In this document: positions 21,718 to 33,279 of the stretch, in pieces | How positions within the stretch are numbered: position 1 is the first letter of the stretch | Layout of the letters: each line of letters starts with the position of its first letter | NCBI GenBank assembly: GCA_945910005.1 | Contig: OX246747.1 | Location: forward strand, 20,412,686 to 20,476,685 | From: Isoperla grammatica | Lineage: Eukaryota; Arthropoda; Insecta; Plecoptera; Perlodidae | Direction: 5' to 3' | Length of the DNA stretch: 64,000 nucleotides | Program-made: the position numbers and the translations under genes | Notes under the pieces: generated by a model | Told to the model about the DNA's origin: nothing | Seen by the model: the letters and a program-made list of their open reading frames with translations, nothing else | The model's database searches: none

Positions 21718-22536
21718 TCTGACGACTTCAATTTTGAGTGATTTTGACATCAATTTTGATTCATTTGACGACTAGACAGTGACTGCTAGGACAGATATCA
21801 TATCATACTATCATATCACGTATCTCAGCATGGTCATGCTCTTTTCTAAAAATGTATTTTGTTGCAGTTGCACACCCATTTAAGAATACCCTGATGTCTG
21901 AGGACATTAATTAGAAATTCAGTAACAATCTTAAGTTGTTTATAAGTTATATGATAATTACATTCTCTTACGATTAAAACATCATATTATTATTCGTTAT
22001 TGTAATTGCAGTTAAAATTCTGCGTCTTTAGAGTACCCACAAGTAATATTTTAGTTACTAGACCTAGTTTGACGATACTTACCTATTGACCTTTGACCGC
22101 CATTTTGAATGAATACCGTGAAAACAATGTAATAACAATAAGAACTATTCATTTTAACGTATTTATGAGTAAGTACGTTGATATAATGAATATTGGCCAA
22201 TAAATCGAAGAAAATTTAAAAAATAACCCATTTTGAGGAAATTGACCTCAATTAAGGTCAAAAAAGGCTAAATGGGTAATTTAATTTTTTTAAAGAAACT
22301 TTATACATTTACCTTACTAAAAGTTTATGATTAAACTTGCAAACATTTTTTATTATTTAATTAAACATTATTTAAAAAATTACAAATTTGACCTTTGACC
22401 CTAGTTTTGACATAGAAAGCTGGATTTGCCAGAAGTATATCATAGTTTTTTGAAAAGTACTCGTCTCAAGCTTTCATTTGATATATGTCATCCTTTGACC
22501 CAAATTTTATACCGTCATTCTCGTTATGCAAAGGAC

Positions 22537-24476
22537 TATTCGGGGCACATTACGCCAGCATCTCTAGCTCCGCTAATTACTCTGCGAAATTTCTCAAGCG
22601 AAAGGCTCAGGAAGAACAGAAGACCCTAAACTTTTCATCAAACAATAGAGAGGAATACAATCATCCCTTCACGGAATGGGAATTCATGAACACCATAAGC
22701 GATCTCAAGAACTCTGCCACTGGCCCGGACGAAGTTCACAACGACATGATAAAACACCTCTCTCCCGAAGCTCTCCGGTACATTCTTGACATGTTCAACC
22801 GCATCTGGCTCGAAGATGTGTTCCCGGACTCGTGGAGGGATGCCATTACCGTCCCGATTTTAAAACCAGGCAAAGACAAGGTGCATGTGTCAAATTATAG
22901 GCCAATTTCCCTTACGAGCTGTCTTTGTAAAGCTCTTGAAAGGATGATCAATAAGAGATTGATGTGGTTGTTGGAAAGCCGAAATCTTCTTACTCCGGAA
23001 CAATCAGGTTTTCGTAAAGGCCGCTCGGCCCTGGACCATCTCGTCCGATTGGAGGGTTATATTCGAGATGCTTTTATAACCAAACAACATGTAGTGGCCG
23101 TCTTCTTCGATTTGGAGAAGGCGTATGACACTACATGGAAACATGGGATTTTAAAAACTTTACATTCCTGGGGTATGAAGGGACACTTACCGGTTTTTAT
23201 TTCGAATTTTTTAACCAACAGACGATTTCAAGTCCAGATTGGAAACCTTTTATCAAGACCATTTTACCAAGAGAACGGTGTGCCACAAGGATCTGTTTTA
23301 AGTGTCCTTTGTTTCGCAATAGCTATTAACAACATAACTTCTTATGTACGCAAACCCGTGCAGTCTTCACTCTTTGTAGATGACTATGCAATGTTTTACC
23401 GGGCGTCATTCCTCAGTTCAATTGAGCGGCAGCTGCAGCTGAATGTCAGGCGGCTTGAGAAGTGGGCAGATGAGACTGGCTTCAGATTCTCGGTTACAAA
23501 AACAACGTGTGTACTTTTCAGCCACCGCCGAGGTATTTTTATGAACCCCGAACTAATAATGGGAGGCCGTACCCTGACATTCACAGACACCGCTCGTTTT
23601 CTGGGAATGTTTTTTGACAAAAAGTTAACATGGCGACCACATATACAACAACTCCGAACAAAATGTTTCAAGGCGCTAAACATCCTACGCGTACTTAGCA
23701 ATACCAAATGGGGTGCAGATCGTACCATCATGCTCCGACTTTACCGTTCTCTGATTCGTTCCAAACTAGACTTTGCCAGTTTTATCTATGACTCTGCGAG
23801 ACCTTCCTACATTAGAACTTTGAACACAGTACACCACACAGGCATTCGACTCTCGACGGGAGCATTTCGAACAAGCCCCGTCCCAAGTCTGTACAGCGAG
23901 GCAGGCGAGCCGCCATTGGCTATTAGGAGGAAGTACCTAATGCTGAACTATGTTTCATCTTTAAAAGGGTCTCCGAAAAACCCATCGTACGATGTGATTT
24001 TTAATCCCCCTTTTAAAAATCTGTATGCCTCGAGGAACAAAGTAATGAGACCAGTGGGTATTCGTTCTCTTGAACTCTTAGAAGAGCTACAAATAACGTT
24101 ACCTCTAGTTTTCAACGTGTCTGATCGTTCAATGCCACCTTGGTCCGTAACCAAGCCGGTCTGTATAACACGTCTCTCAATCTACAAAAAAGAGTCTACA
24201 TCTAACATTCAATACCAGGCCCTATTTCACGAAATTCGCTCAACGCACCACGACTTTGAGTGCATCTACACTGATGGATCGAAAATAGGTGATCTGGTTG
24301 GCTGTGCTTTTACAACGGATGACGAACATTTTACCTTTAAACTCCACCCAATGTTTAGTGTGTTTAATGCGGAGCTCTTTGCAATACTGCAAAGCCTCCT
24401 CTATGTTTTATCTCATGACGGTTCAAAATTTCTAGTGTGTACTGACTCTCTTAGTACACTAGAATCCCTGTCTTAA
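22537..24476 (+). pseudogene. I-clade LINE ORF2, RT and first part of RNase H
   Basis: Resumes the LINE at HYASISSSANYS after the fold-back. RT motifs: ATGPDEVHNDMIKHL, NYRPISLTSCLCKALERM, EQSGFRKGRSALDHL, HVVAVFFDLEKAYDTTW (Asp), NGVPQGSVLS and SLFVDDYAMF. The motif C is FVDD rather than the usual F/YADD. RNase H begins CIYTDGSKIGD (Asp), FNAELFAIL (Glu) and LVCTDSLSTL (Asp). The frame ends in a TAA at 24474-24476 in the middle of RNase H, the only stop in this part. Confidence 0.9.
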
Positions 24477-25064
24477 ATGTACTCCAGGCACCCCCTGGTA
24501 TGTAAAATCCAAAACATTTTAACAAAACTGTCCTCGAAACGAAAACGTGTTGTATTTTGTTGGGTGCCTGGCCATGCCGGAATCCAAGGCAATGAACGTG
24601 CAGATCTATTTGCAAAAGCGGCATGCAACAAGGGCAGCGCTGACAATAACCTTATTGTGACTCATGACCTCAAAGTAGTCTTCAAGCATAAGCTGAAAAA
24701 AATGTGGCAAAATAACTGGTCAAGCATTGAGAATAACAAACTACGTGAAATCAAAAGTAGTGTAGTGTCATGGTTATCTTCACGACGACCCTCTCGTCGG
24801 GAAGAAGTTGTTTTGACTCGGCTGCGGATCGGACACACATACCTCACTCACGGATATCTTTTGCGTAGCGAAGCCCCCCCCACTTGTGAGGTATGTGGAG
24901 TTGTTTTAAGTATGAAACACATTTTAGTTGAGTGTAAAAAATACAATGACGAGAGGAACCGTTTTAAATTAACAACTTTAAAAGAAATTTTAGCTGACGA
25001 CTCAAGTCTTCTTGACAATGTTTTTAACTTTTTACAATCTTTAGAGCTACTGAGTGTTATCTAA
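24477..25064 (+). pseudogene. I-clade LINE ORF2, RNase H end and C-terminal zinc region
   Basis: Continues directly and in frame after the TAA. FCWVPGHAGIQGNERADLFA carries the last RNase H His and Asp. The C-terminal domain follows, with LSSRRPSRREEVVLTRLRIG, HTYLTHGYLL and the CCHC-like CEVCG...KHILVEC. Translation would need readthrough or a corrected base. The 3' UTR after it is only ~70 nt. Confidence 0.9.
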
Positions 25065-25147
25065 AATAACACCAGGTAAAGCCAAAAGTCTATCGGGCAC
25101 TAATAACCACGTCGTTGTGTGCCCTTAAACCCTTAAACCCAAACTAA

Positions 25148-25333
25148 CTTGTGTATTCAAAACAAAGAGATACTCTAAAAATAATATTTTCACAAAAGCA
25201 AGGTAACACAAAAACCACGTACAAATTGCAAAAAAGAAATACTGCAATTGTAAATTACACCTGGCATAAATTTATGATTAGTTATATATTGAATCTACTC
25301 TATACGTATGCTGAATGTTGTTTTTAATGGCTG
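25148..25333. other. No recognised feature
   Basis: Short unique spacer between the LINE 3' flank and a truncated SINE. Confidence 0.4.
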
Positions 25334-25422
25334 GATTGATTAATGGGGCTTAACGTCTCATATTTATGCAACGATGGCTAATCGAGACGATGAGCGGGTG
25401 ATAATGAAGATGAGAGAGATGA
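25334..25422 (-). mobile_element. 5'-truncated SINE (tail only)
   Basis: About 89 bp containing only the shared tail (gattgattaatggggctta through gataatgaagatgagag). It stops at the same internal point as the copy at 32852-32941, so this may be a preferred truncation point or a short subfamily. Confidence 0.8.
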
Positions 25423-26412
25423 CACAATAGAATCTTCATTGGCATCTTTGATTGCAATGCATGTGCAATGTGCATACATATAGATACAATCGGTGGGTAT
25501 GGGTACAATCGGTACAATATTGCAGGTGTAGGTAACCCTAATATAATAAACGAAAACAGTTTTTGCGTCTGTCAAGGGTAGAATAAAAATGATATTAACC
25601 AAAATAATTGACCATATTAACCACAAAACTGCAAGTGACACTGTAGAATGAATTTACCCTGAAACCAACGTGAGGGTAACAATTTTGATTTTAAGATAAC
25701 GATGATACTTGGGTTTTCATCATCATAATCATCATCATGAAATCATGTTTCATGTTTGGATTTAGACGCATGATATTGTAGGGGAACCTGACCATCATAC
25801 AAGATAAACATATCTCAAGAGTAGGTTTTATTTGCAATTTAACATAATTCAATGACTTAAAGTGAAATTTGAATCTGCAACGGAGTAGACAACTGAAACG
25901 AAAACGTTTCTTGTATTGGGTAGTTTGAACGTCCCGCGCTCTTTCAATAGACTTTAAACGCAGATAATACTAAATATTATCAAATAAAATAAAATCTGAT
26001 GATATGTATAGTTGATTGAATAAACAGTTAACCATTATTCACTGCCAGGAGTAATTAATAACTAAGAATTGTTACTGAATTAAGCAAACTTCCATGCATT
26101 TCATTTCCCGTGTTATTTTACCACCGTGAGAATAGCTTCCATGCCTACCCTCACGAACCGTACACGCACGGGACCACTTTAGACGTCGATAATAACAAAA
26201 TAATAAAACAACATATTCTGCTAGTGTATGCAGATGCTTAAATAAATAGATCACTGTAATTCATAGCCAAAAGTAATTAAAAACTGCAATTAAGACCCTA
26301 GAATTAATTTTTCGTGAAACCTACGTGAGGATAGCCATTCAGATTTGATGTTTCACGGGGGTTTGGATGTTGGCGCACCGGATCTACTAAAAAAAGTAAT
26401 TGCCTTCAACTA
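25423..26412. other. No recognised feature
   Basis: AT-rich DNA with a short (atc)n patch near 25720-25740. I see no coding frame with a recognisable domain. Confidence 0.4.
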
Positions 26413-26696
26413 GCACTGTACATTGCAATGCACAGCGCGATTCGGAGTGTCGATCATCTCACCTCAACACTTAAAAAATCAGTAATATCGCCGGCGATGT
26501 TAACAGAACTAATCGAAGATGTTTATGAAAGTGGATACTCGCTTATTTTAGATGAGTCGACAAGACATTTCGGTCTAAAAATACCTGTGTATTTGTATCC
26601 AGTACTTTAGCGCCACGCAACGGAAGACTGTGACTGATTATTTGAGAATAATTGAAGAAGTTCAAGACACCGCAAACGATCTGTTAGCTGCCTTTG
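26413..26696 (+). pseudogene. hAT-family transposase fragment
   Basis: One frame reads LALYIAMHSAIRSVDHLTST, then SGYSLILDESTRH (the DEST motif around the first catalytic Asp of hAT transposases), then PVYLYPVL. The next frame continues YFSATQRKTVTDYLRIIEEV, then DTANDLLAAF, matching the following hAT segment. One frameshift therefore separates the halves. It is cut off by a SINE at 26697. The BED finger and C-terminal dimerisation domain are absent. Confidence 0.6.
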
Positions 26697-27000
26697 ATTT
26701 GATTATTTGGGCTTAACGTCTCATATTTTTGCAATGAGGCTAATCGAGACAATGAGTGGGTGATATATGAAGATGAAATATGGGGCTGTTTGGAGGAAGG
26801 GGGCATGTAGGAGGGAGCGTGAGGAAAGGGGAAAGGGTAGAAAGGGGATTGGGGTGTGGACTGCACTTCGTCTGACTTCTCCTCGACCAGTCCGGCTAGG
26901 GTGATCCTACCAGAAGCATACGCTTCCGCCGGCATAGCTCTCGGGATCAACAAAGCACGCAAACCTGCCCACCACGATAAGGTAGCAGTCCCTGGGCAGG
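26697..27000 (-). mobile_element. SINE, head type A, internally altered
   Basis: Tail at left (ttgggcttaacgtctcat) and A head at right (ending ccctgggcagg). The middle of the body is replaced or diverged (ggaggaagggggcatgtagg). It interrupts the hAT fragment. No clean target duplication found. Confidence 0.85.
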
Positions 27001-28280
27001 AGCACTTATTAAGAAAAAGTAGGCCTAAAGTTAGAGAATATAGATGGGATTGGAACCGATGGTGGTAGCAACAGGTGCGGATCAAATCATTCACTATTAA
27101 CTCTCTTGAGAGAAAAAGTACCAACAATACAACTAGTAAAATGTGTTTGCCATTGAATCCACCTATGTAGCTCTAAAGCCGCCAAAGAGCTGCCTAGCTC
27201 AGTAGACAACCTTGTCAAAGAGATATATGGTCGTTCAGTTGCAGTAAGAATTTGAACAACCAATGGGTGCCTAGCATATACTTCTAAAAGTGCCTGAAGA
27301 GAACTGAGAGTCGGTGCATGTTAAAAATGTTGATGTCTTGCTTCGAGTGTCATATAAAAGACTTTGCGTGATTGCGAAAACTTCTGCGTTAAAAATGCTA
27401 AAAACGATCTATGTGGAATGAAAACTTTTCACTGTCTGTAATAAAAGCGCAGCCGACGAGTCCTCGATTCTCGACCCATCTGTAAAAATGCATTCGTGAT
27501 CGGAGTATAGGGAACGAATTTGATTAATGATGATTAATGGGGCTTAACGTCTCATTTCTCATCCATGGCGGGACAGCGGCAAAAGAATTGGTAAAAACAA
27601 GAGGTGGGGTAATATCTAGACAATTCATTAGTTCGAGGGATCGAATACCTGCTGGTCGAGTGGTCTTCTGTCTAATGGTGTTACGGTCTGGGTAGGGTGG
27701 ATTTAGTATTATGTCCTAGGCAGGGTTCTTAGGTGACCGCGCCAATGAGGCAACATAGCTAAGTAATAGATAGTGTGAGTATATTGGTGCGGACCGAAGT
27801 CTGTCACCCATTGCTCCACGTTTTACCAGGATTGCATCTGGCATGTTCACGAGTCCCTATCACGTCCTTCTCATTCAAGAGCCTAACGTCGACTGACTAT
27901 TGTCAGCCGAGGCGCGCGTTGTTGTATACCCAGTTACCCACTGCTGTAGAAGGTGGAGGTGCGGGGCGGCGTGGTTCTATTGTTAATTTTGAGGGCTGGG
28001 CCATGTTGCATGAAGAAAGCACTGGTTCTCGGGCGTTAATTTTTTTCTGAAGGTGGTGTTTCCCTTGGTTTCACACGATATGGGGTCAGGATTGGCTTCC
28101 ATGCTATTGGGAGTCTTTGTGCATCTCGTTTGTTGATCGCGCCGTATCTCCACTTTCTACAGGAGTGGGGATACAGACTCGCTCATGAACGCACGCCTCG
28201 GCTAACAATCAGGGTTGTCAGATTGGGCGATTTGTCGCAATTTGGGTGATATGGAATGTGTTTTGACGACCGAAAATTCT
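27001..28280. other. Unassigned DNA with a 29-bp SINE tail piece
   Basis: No gene recognised. A minimal SINE end (gattaatggggcttaacgtctcat) lies at about 27528-27556. Near 28148 the phrase tctacaggagtg recurs from 33012, hinting at another dispersed repeat. Confidence 0.4.
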
Positions 28281-28571
28281 GATGGATGGATGGATATTTG
28301 GACTTAACATCTCACATTTTTTCATCGAGGCTAATCGAGACGATGAGTGGGTGAAATATGAAGATGAAATAGGGGGGCGTCTGGAGCAAAGGTGCAAGTG
28401 GGTGTGCGGGGAGGATAGGGGAAGTGGGAGGAAAAGGGAGTGGGTTGTGGACTGCATTTCTTCTGACTGTCCAGAACCTACCAGAAGCATACTCTTCCGC
28501 CGGCATAGCTCCAGGAATCATCAAAGCGCACAAACCTGTCCACCACGATAAGGTAGCAGCCGCTGGGCAGG
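28281..28571 (-). mobile_element. Diverged SINE, head type A
   Basis: Tail (ggat)n plus ggacttaacatctcac at left. The type-A head is at right (ccagaagcatactcttccgc, cgataaggtagcag, ctgggcagg). The body is shortened. Divergence marks it as an older copy. Confidence 0.82.
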
Positions 28572-28749
28572 ACAAAGTGGTCAAGAAAAGAAACGACGCA
28601 GCGTATCAGAGCAGTGCCCTAAGAAGGTATAACCTGCGGAGAAGACCTATAACTTATCACGTCGGCCAATTCTAAAAGAAGAATTATGCAATTTCAGATG
28701 CAATGCCAATTTTTCAGCAAAACTAGCACCAAAGTGGCAGGATTTTATT

Positions 28750-28857
28750 ATTTTTATTTGTGGTTTAAAGGCACAAAACATCTGGGCTTTCAGTGCCTAT
28801 TTTTCCTATTTAATCTTGTTTATAAGGTTAATTGATTTAAGGAACTTTCAAATGTTG
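28750..28857 (-). mobile_element. 3' end fragment of an I-clade LINE
   Basis: About 108 bp nearly identical to 62578-62680 (tgtggtttaaaggcacaaaa, gtgcctatttttcc), the 3' UTR and last codons of the LINE at 62574-63150. It is a severely 5'-truncated insertion of the same family. Confidence 0.8.
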
Positions 28858-29590
28858 TTGTTGTTGAAAATTTTCAATTTTCAATTTGCCAACACTACTT
28901 ATTCAGCCTTCGTCCGTGAGCAAGGCAACATCAGGCCGAAACAGTTTCGACAATATTGTCTAGTCTTTTTATGTTTTCCATGTTTCTACTAACTCCAAAG
29001 GTCATCAGCAACCACGTAAGCTGTTGGTTTCCTTCCCATCCACCCCTATTGCTAATCATTGAAGTAATTGTTGTAGTACAAGTACAACATCTTCATCGAG
29101 TATTTGCATTTATTATTATTATTCTATTATTAATTTTCTGTTAAAACATTACATCACTGTGTGTTACTGTAATTACAGAGAGGGGACAGAAAACGAGCCA
29201 CAACTGTATGGGCCATGAATGCACAGTTGTGAGGTAATCAGGGTGGTGGGGGACAAACTGCAGCCATGCGTACCGATACTGACGACCATGGAAGAAATAC
29301 TTCAAGCTAACAATAATATCGTGATATCCTAGTTCCTCGAGGAGATGTGCAGTGACAAACTGTAGCAATCTTAACTTCAGCAAAACATATTGCTTGCTCA
29401 GGCATAAATATTTTTATAATTTTATACTACTATGGTTTTGTAATATGTTCGAATATAACACTATACCGGTACCACATCAATATCAAAACTGATCTCAATT
29501 TTCTCGCGATATCGATAGGGCCTATCATATCAAATAATCAAGGTCATTGAACACCTATACAGAATACTATTACTAATTAGAACAACTAAC
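28858..29590. other. No recognised feature
   Basis: AT-rich DNA downstream of the kinesin pseudogene. An open frame at 29141-29383 has no recognisable domain. Further kinesin exons were not found here. Confidence 0.4.
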
Positions 29591-31049
29591 CTGGCGCTTT
29601 TCCTGTAACTCGAGTTCCAATTGGGCAACCCGTTTTTGTAACCGAACATTCGTCTTTGAGGAACTATCTTGATTGACAGTTACTCGGTTCATGATGTTTC
29701 GCGCTCGGTTGGCATACTGTAAGGTATTAAGTGTTTCCTTCAAGTCTTGGTCACTCGGTGAAATGCATGCAATCATTTAAGTCCGACTATTACCTGTAAC
29801 GATAACCAACAGAAAGATTAAATGCAATAGCAATGCTATGGGAAGACGTCACTGTCCTTTTGGTTCAAATATAGTTTTCATGAACTAAAGGAAATGATGC
29901 ATTATTGCAATCGCACAGGCCGGACTGGCGACAATGACACAAGAAACTGTGAGCCATAATGTAGGTTCGATGGAGAACGAAAATCGTGCGTGCAAGTATA
30001 GCCATGATTAGTAACTTTTAACCTTCCCCCCCCCCCAAACTATCACTGCATTGTTGGAAGGCTACATAAAAGAGAAAAGAAAATATTGATTGATCACAAG
30101 TTTGGTATCTCAAGCTAGGTGAAATTAATTAAATAAAATAATTATTAAAATTAAATAATTAAGCCTTTATGCTTAGTAATTTAATAATAAGACCTCTCTC
30201 ATGATTATTGTTTGTAATTTTTTTAATCGTACCACATCCCTAGTAAACACAGGCTACATGAATTTCAAGGGGTAAGCCTACCGGTATTGAATGAATTTTG
30301 AGAAATGTTTATTAGTTACTCGAAACTTTCACATTTTACCACTTGGGCTCTTCTTACACCTAATGTGAAAACAATGCAGTTAGCGGCAGTAATTGATCTG
30401 TACGTAAGTTAATTTCATAGACTTTACAAGGTATATTATAGCTTTTGAGAAGCATGCATTTGTCAATTGAGTAGGTAATCAAAACATTTGTGACTTAAAT
30501 GTCGTTCTGCCACATGACTGAAGACGCACGCGTCGAAGCTCAGTCAGTACCCAAAAAACCCAGCTAGCTGCATCAACTGTCAACTATTGTCAGTAAAAAT
30601 GAGGTCAGGCAAACTCGCCCTCGTTGGCTCAAAAAGATCAACAATATTTTCATTGTAAAGCTCCATGAACTGGGCCAGTATGCTGAATGAAGGTGGCGGC
30701 TTATCCTATGCTCTTGCAGCCTCTTCTCGTTTCTTGATGCCACAGAACAAATGTTCAATAGCTCGCGGAATGATGCCCTTCTCCGATTCAGATTTCTTGC
30801 ATTGAAACCCTGTGCCCATAGTATACGTCTTTCCGGAACCTGTTTGCCCGTACGCAAGAACAGTTGCATTGTACCCTTCCAGAGCACCATTGACTAAATT
30901 TGACCCGCATGCTTCATATATTTCTTGTTGTGTCACAGGCATGTCAAAGACATGACCTGTGACCACTTATGGTAGCTTGTGGCTTGTTTGCGGTAACTGT
31001 CGTGCATATACGACACATGTTGATCTCGCGTTGTGTTTGAGGCCGAATC
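29591..31049 (-). pseudogene. Kinesin-4 (KIF21-like) motor-domain pseudogene, two exons visible
   Basis: Exon at ~30590-31049: after an acceptor-like tgtttgtttttcgaatag it codes IRPQTQREINMCRICTTVTA, the N-terminal motor strand. A frameshift follows at HRS, then [10 protein letters not shown], the P-loop [28 protein letters not shown], an in-frame TAG, and AQFMELYNENIVDLFEPTR. Exon 29591-29793: acceptor ttacag, GNSRT, an in-frame TAA, then [28 protein letters not shown] (the end of the motor) and a coiled-coil start, then a donor CAG/GTTAGT. The switch I/II exons (SSRSH, DLAGSE) are not in between. Splice sites are kept, so this is not a processed copy. The MGTGF and NRARNI signatures fit KIF21 best. 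Confidence 0.82.
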
Positions 31050-32104
31050 CTATTCGAAAAACAAACATGTAAGCTACATTATTACTTAGCCTACAGATAG
31101 GCCTACATATTATTATTATTATTAAATTATTGTTAGTAGTGCTGACTGCTAAAAGGGTTTTTTTTTCGGTGCACAAGTTACTCCCGGCCAAAGCTTTGTG
31201 CGCTTTTTTTCCCCAAGTACAAAAAACAAAAACCCCATCGTTGACTGAAACTTTGACGTAGTGATGGGGCTTTCTTACTAATATCAGTCATGGCCGGTGT
31301 TGACAACAAAAGAAATTAATAATTATCATAATAATATCGTTGGTATTATTATAATGTTATAAATTTATATTTTAACAACAATATAATACATATTTTACAT
31401 TTGTATCGACGCATTGTTTTTTTTTTTAATAAACGGTGCATATAAAAACAAATAGCTTCAAAGCCTGTAGGTACAGTTACAATCATGGTGTTGCCTTGGT
31501 TCCATCCTTTCTCGTCCCTGATTGCAGGGCCAAGCCAGTCGGGTAAGACCTTTTTCGTGCGAAATTTTCTCAAGCACATCGATCGAATGATAGATGTATC
31601 TTTTAAAGAGATAGTATGGAGTTTTTTTCCGAAAAACAGTCTATACACGCAGATATGACGTGTTGTGTGCCGGTAAGGTTTCATAATTGCGGCGAGGGGT
31701 CATGGCGGAGGATCTGGAAATGATTGGTCAAGACGAAGGATGTGGAGTAAGAGAAGATGGAGGAGTAGAGGATGCTTTTCACGAAAAGTGAAGACGAAAG
31801 ACCAAGGGAATATTCAATTCAAGATTAGTGAATTGTATTTTATTTGTAAAAACATTTTTTTTAATAGTGTATATACTATATTGTAAATGTAAAAAGGTTA
31901 AAATGAATTGGGTTCTTATACTGTTGTATTTATTTTGCTAAACCATTGTTTCCTCACCAAACGATTCTAGAATTGATTTAAGTAAAGCATGTCAAATCAG
32001 TAATATTCAGGGTCAAACTAGAGTGTTCTTGGTGCTGACGAGAACGAGGGGCGCCACGCCGCGGTCGCCGTCATCAACTCGGACCTCAGCGAGCCACAGA
32101 GACA
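31050..32104. other. No gene recognised
   Basis: AT-rich DNA with an open minus frame (31349-31684) lacking any known domain. A 9-bp inverted repeat (aaccccatc/gatggggct) spans 31232-31273. The first kinesin exon was not found. Confidence 0.4.
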
Positions 32105-32700
32105 TTGCTAAGTGGTATTACTAGAGTAGATTGTGTGCTCTCAGTAGACGCGATGATAAAACGTTTGCTCACTTCTTTCCCATCTGTAACTGAGACAGTA
32201 ACATGCAACTCTGTGCATTGCCCCAAAAAGCAACGAGTGATCGATCACGCTCTCTATGCTGTTCAATGGTCAACATACACTATAATTGACAAATTGCGAT
32301 TTTTAATCATGTCTGAACTAAGTGCAGTCAGACTAACTGAATGCTTAGCAAGAATACCAAGCACAAATGTCATGTCATCGGAAGATTTCACTCTTCCACG
32401 GACACTGGAGTAGTGCAATGTGCAGGTATATGTGGGCGAACCTATCAAGTCTCGGAATATCACTTTTACATTGAACCAATCTCTTTGGGTACAGAAATAG
32501 GTATTGTGGACACCGTTCCTGAAGTCATACGGGTACAATTCCCACCCGTTTGGAGCTAGCGGGAAATGTGTAATGGTTGCGTGGTGTTTCAGGGTACACT
32601 GGTGAGTTAACGCTAAACTCTGTAGGCCACACATTGCATTCGGTAGACGACATGGCTCTCAATGTGAGGCATATGATGACCTAAAAGAGGGTTAATCTGC
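32105..32700 (+). pseudogene. Degenerate protein remnant, possibly ubiquitin-hydrolase-like
   Basis: The open frame 32105-32413 includes LLTSFPSVTETVTCNSVHCP, a C..C pair like those before UCH-like domains in some transposon proteins. About 250 bp on, in another frame, RPHIAFGRRHGSQCEAYDDL resembles the catalytic-His end (GHYxAY...W..YDD) of ubiquitin hydrolases. Several frame changes and stops lie between. The assignment rests on short motifs remembered from family patterns and is weak. Confidence 0.3.
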
Positions 32701-32800
32701 GGTATCACCGAACAGAGTTGTTCGAGCTGCTCTCCTGTAATACACAATTGGCTAGTTTATTTCAGTTCATAAACTTACGAAAGGTAGAAGTTCTGATAAA

Positions 32801-33000
32801 AATGCCAGCAAGTGAGGGCAAGGCCAAGTGGGATTAGAAATATTCAGTTGGTTTTTTGATTAATGGGGCTTAACGTCTCATATTTATGCAACGATGGCTA
32901 ATCGAGATGATGAGCGGGTGATAATGAAGATGAGAAAGATGAATATTCAGTTGGACGGGGGGGGGGGGGGAAGGGACAGGGTCTCCTTTCGTCCCGCATC
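32801..33000 (-). mobile_element. Older SINE (type B) fragment hosting a second SINE
   Basis: The outer SINE is recognisable on both sides of an insertion: gagggcaaggccaagtggga...aatattcagttgg on the left and, after a G run, gggacagggtctcctttcgt on the right. Its own tail is missing. It was split by the SINE at 32852-32941. Confidence 0.75.
32852..32941 (-). mobile_element. 5'-truncated SINE nested in another SINE
   Basis: A 90-bp tail-only copy flanked by a perfect 13-bp duplication, aatattcagttgg (32839-32851 and 32942-32954), which is itself part of the older SINE body. It proves that truncated copies without a head do transpose. Confidence 0.88.
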
Positions 33001-33279
33001 TCCACCTTCTACAGGAGTGAGAGTTTACACGAGTAAACTGCACACACACTTGGTTGCGACGAGAACCACTCTTGAAGTCACTAGGTCGGAGTTCTGAAGA
33101 TGACTGATCCTCCTGCCCGTTTTGTCTTTGTTAGTGTGACCAGTTGGTGCACTAGTATCGGTACCGGCCATTTATGCGGCCATCGACCAATGACTGGGTA
33201 GTGGATATGGTCTCTTGATTGTTGCGAGTTGCGCTCACTATGGGCGCTTGGGTGTATCTCTATGATACCGGTGATGCTG

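Larger units (their letters stand above)
19680..22536. mobile_element. Fold-back (palindromic) DNA transposon, 2.86 kb
   Basis: The ends are gtcctttgcataacg and cgttatgcaaaggac, and the whole left arm (19680 to ~20890) is the reverse complement of the right arm (~21290 to 22536) with modest divergence. The central spacer is about 400 bp. The dinucleotide TA flanks both ends (19678-19679 and 22537-22538), consistent with a TA target duplication. It splits the LINE ORF2. Each arm carries a copy of the same Cys-rich coding piece in opposite orientation. The TIRs are over 1.2 kb, far longer than in ordinary Tc1/mariner elements. The transposase family is unknown. Confidence 0.85.
16533..25147 (+). 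mobile_element. Near-complete I-clade LINE interrupted by a fold-back element
   Basis: Contains a 5' UTR (16533-~17129), ORF1 gag, ORF2 with endonuclease, RT and RNase H, and a short 3' UTR ending cccttaaacccttaaaccc. Removing the fold-back at 19680-22536 leaves about 5.75 kb, a normal full length. The 3' end is followed by ttgtgtattcaa (25136-25147). That 12-mer is not found before 16533 but is found immediately before the duplicate 5' end at 7537. The gag and RT frames are largely open, so the insertion is young. Confidence 0.85.

Noticed and set aside
31232..31273. Hairpin aaccccatc/gatggggct as a possible structured RNA
   Set aside because: Only a 9-bp stem with a long loop and no covariation or family match. 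It may be a MITE relic.
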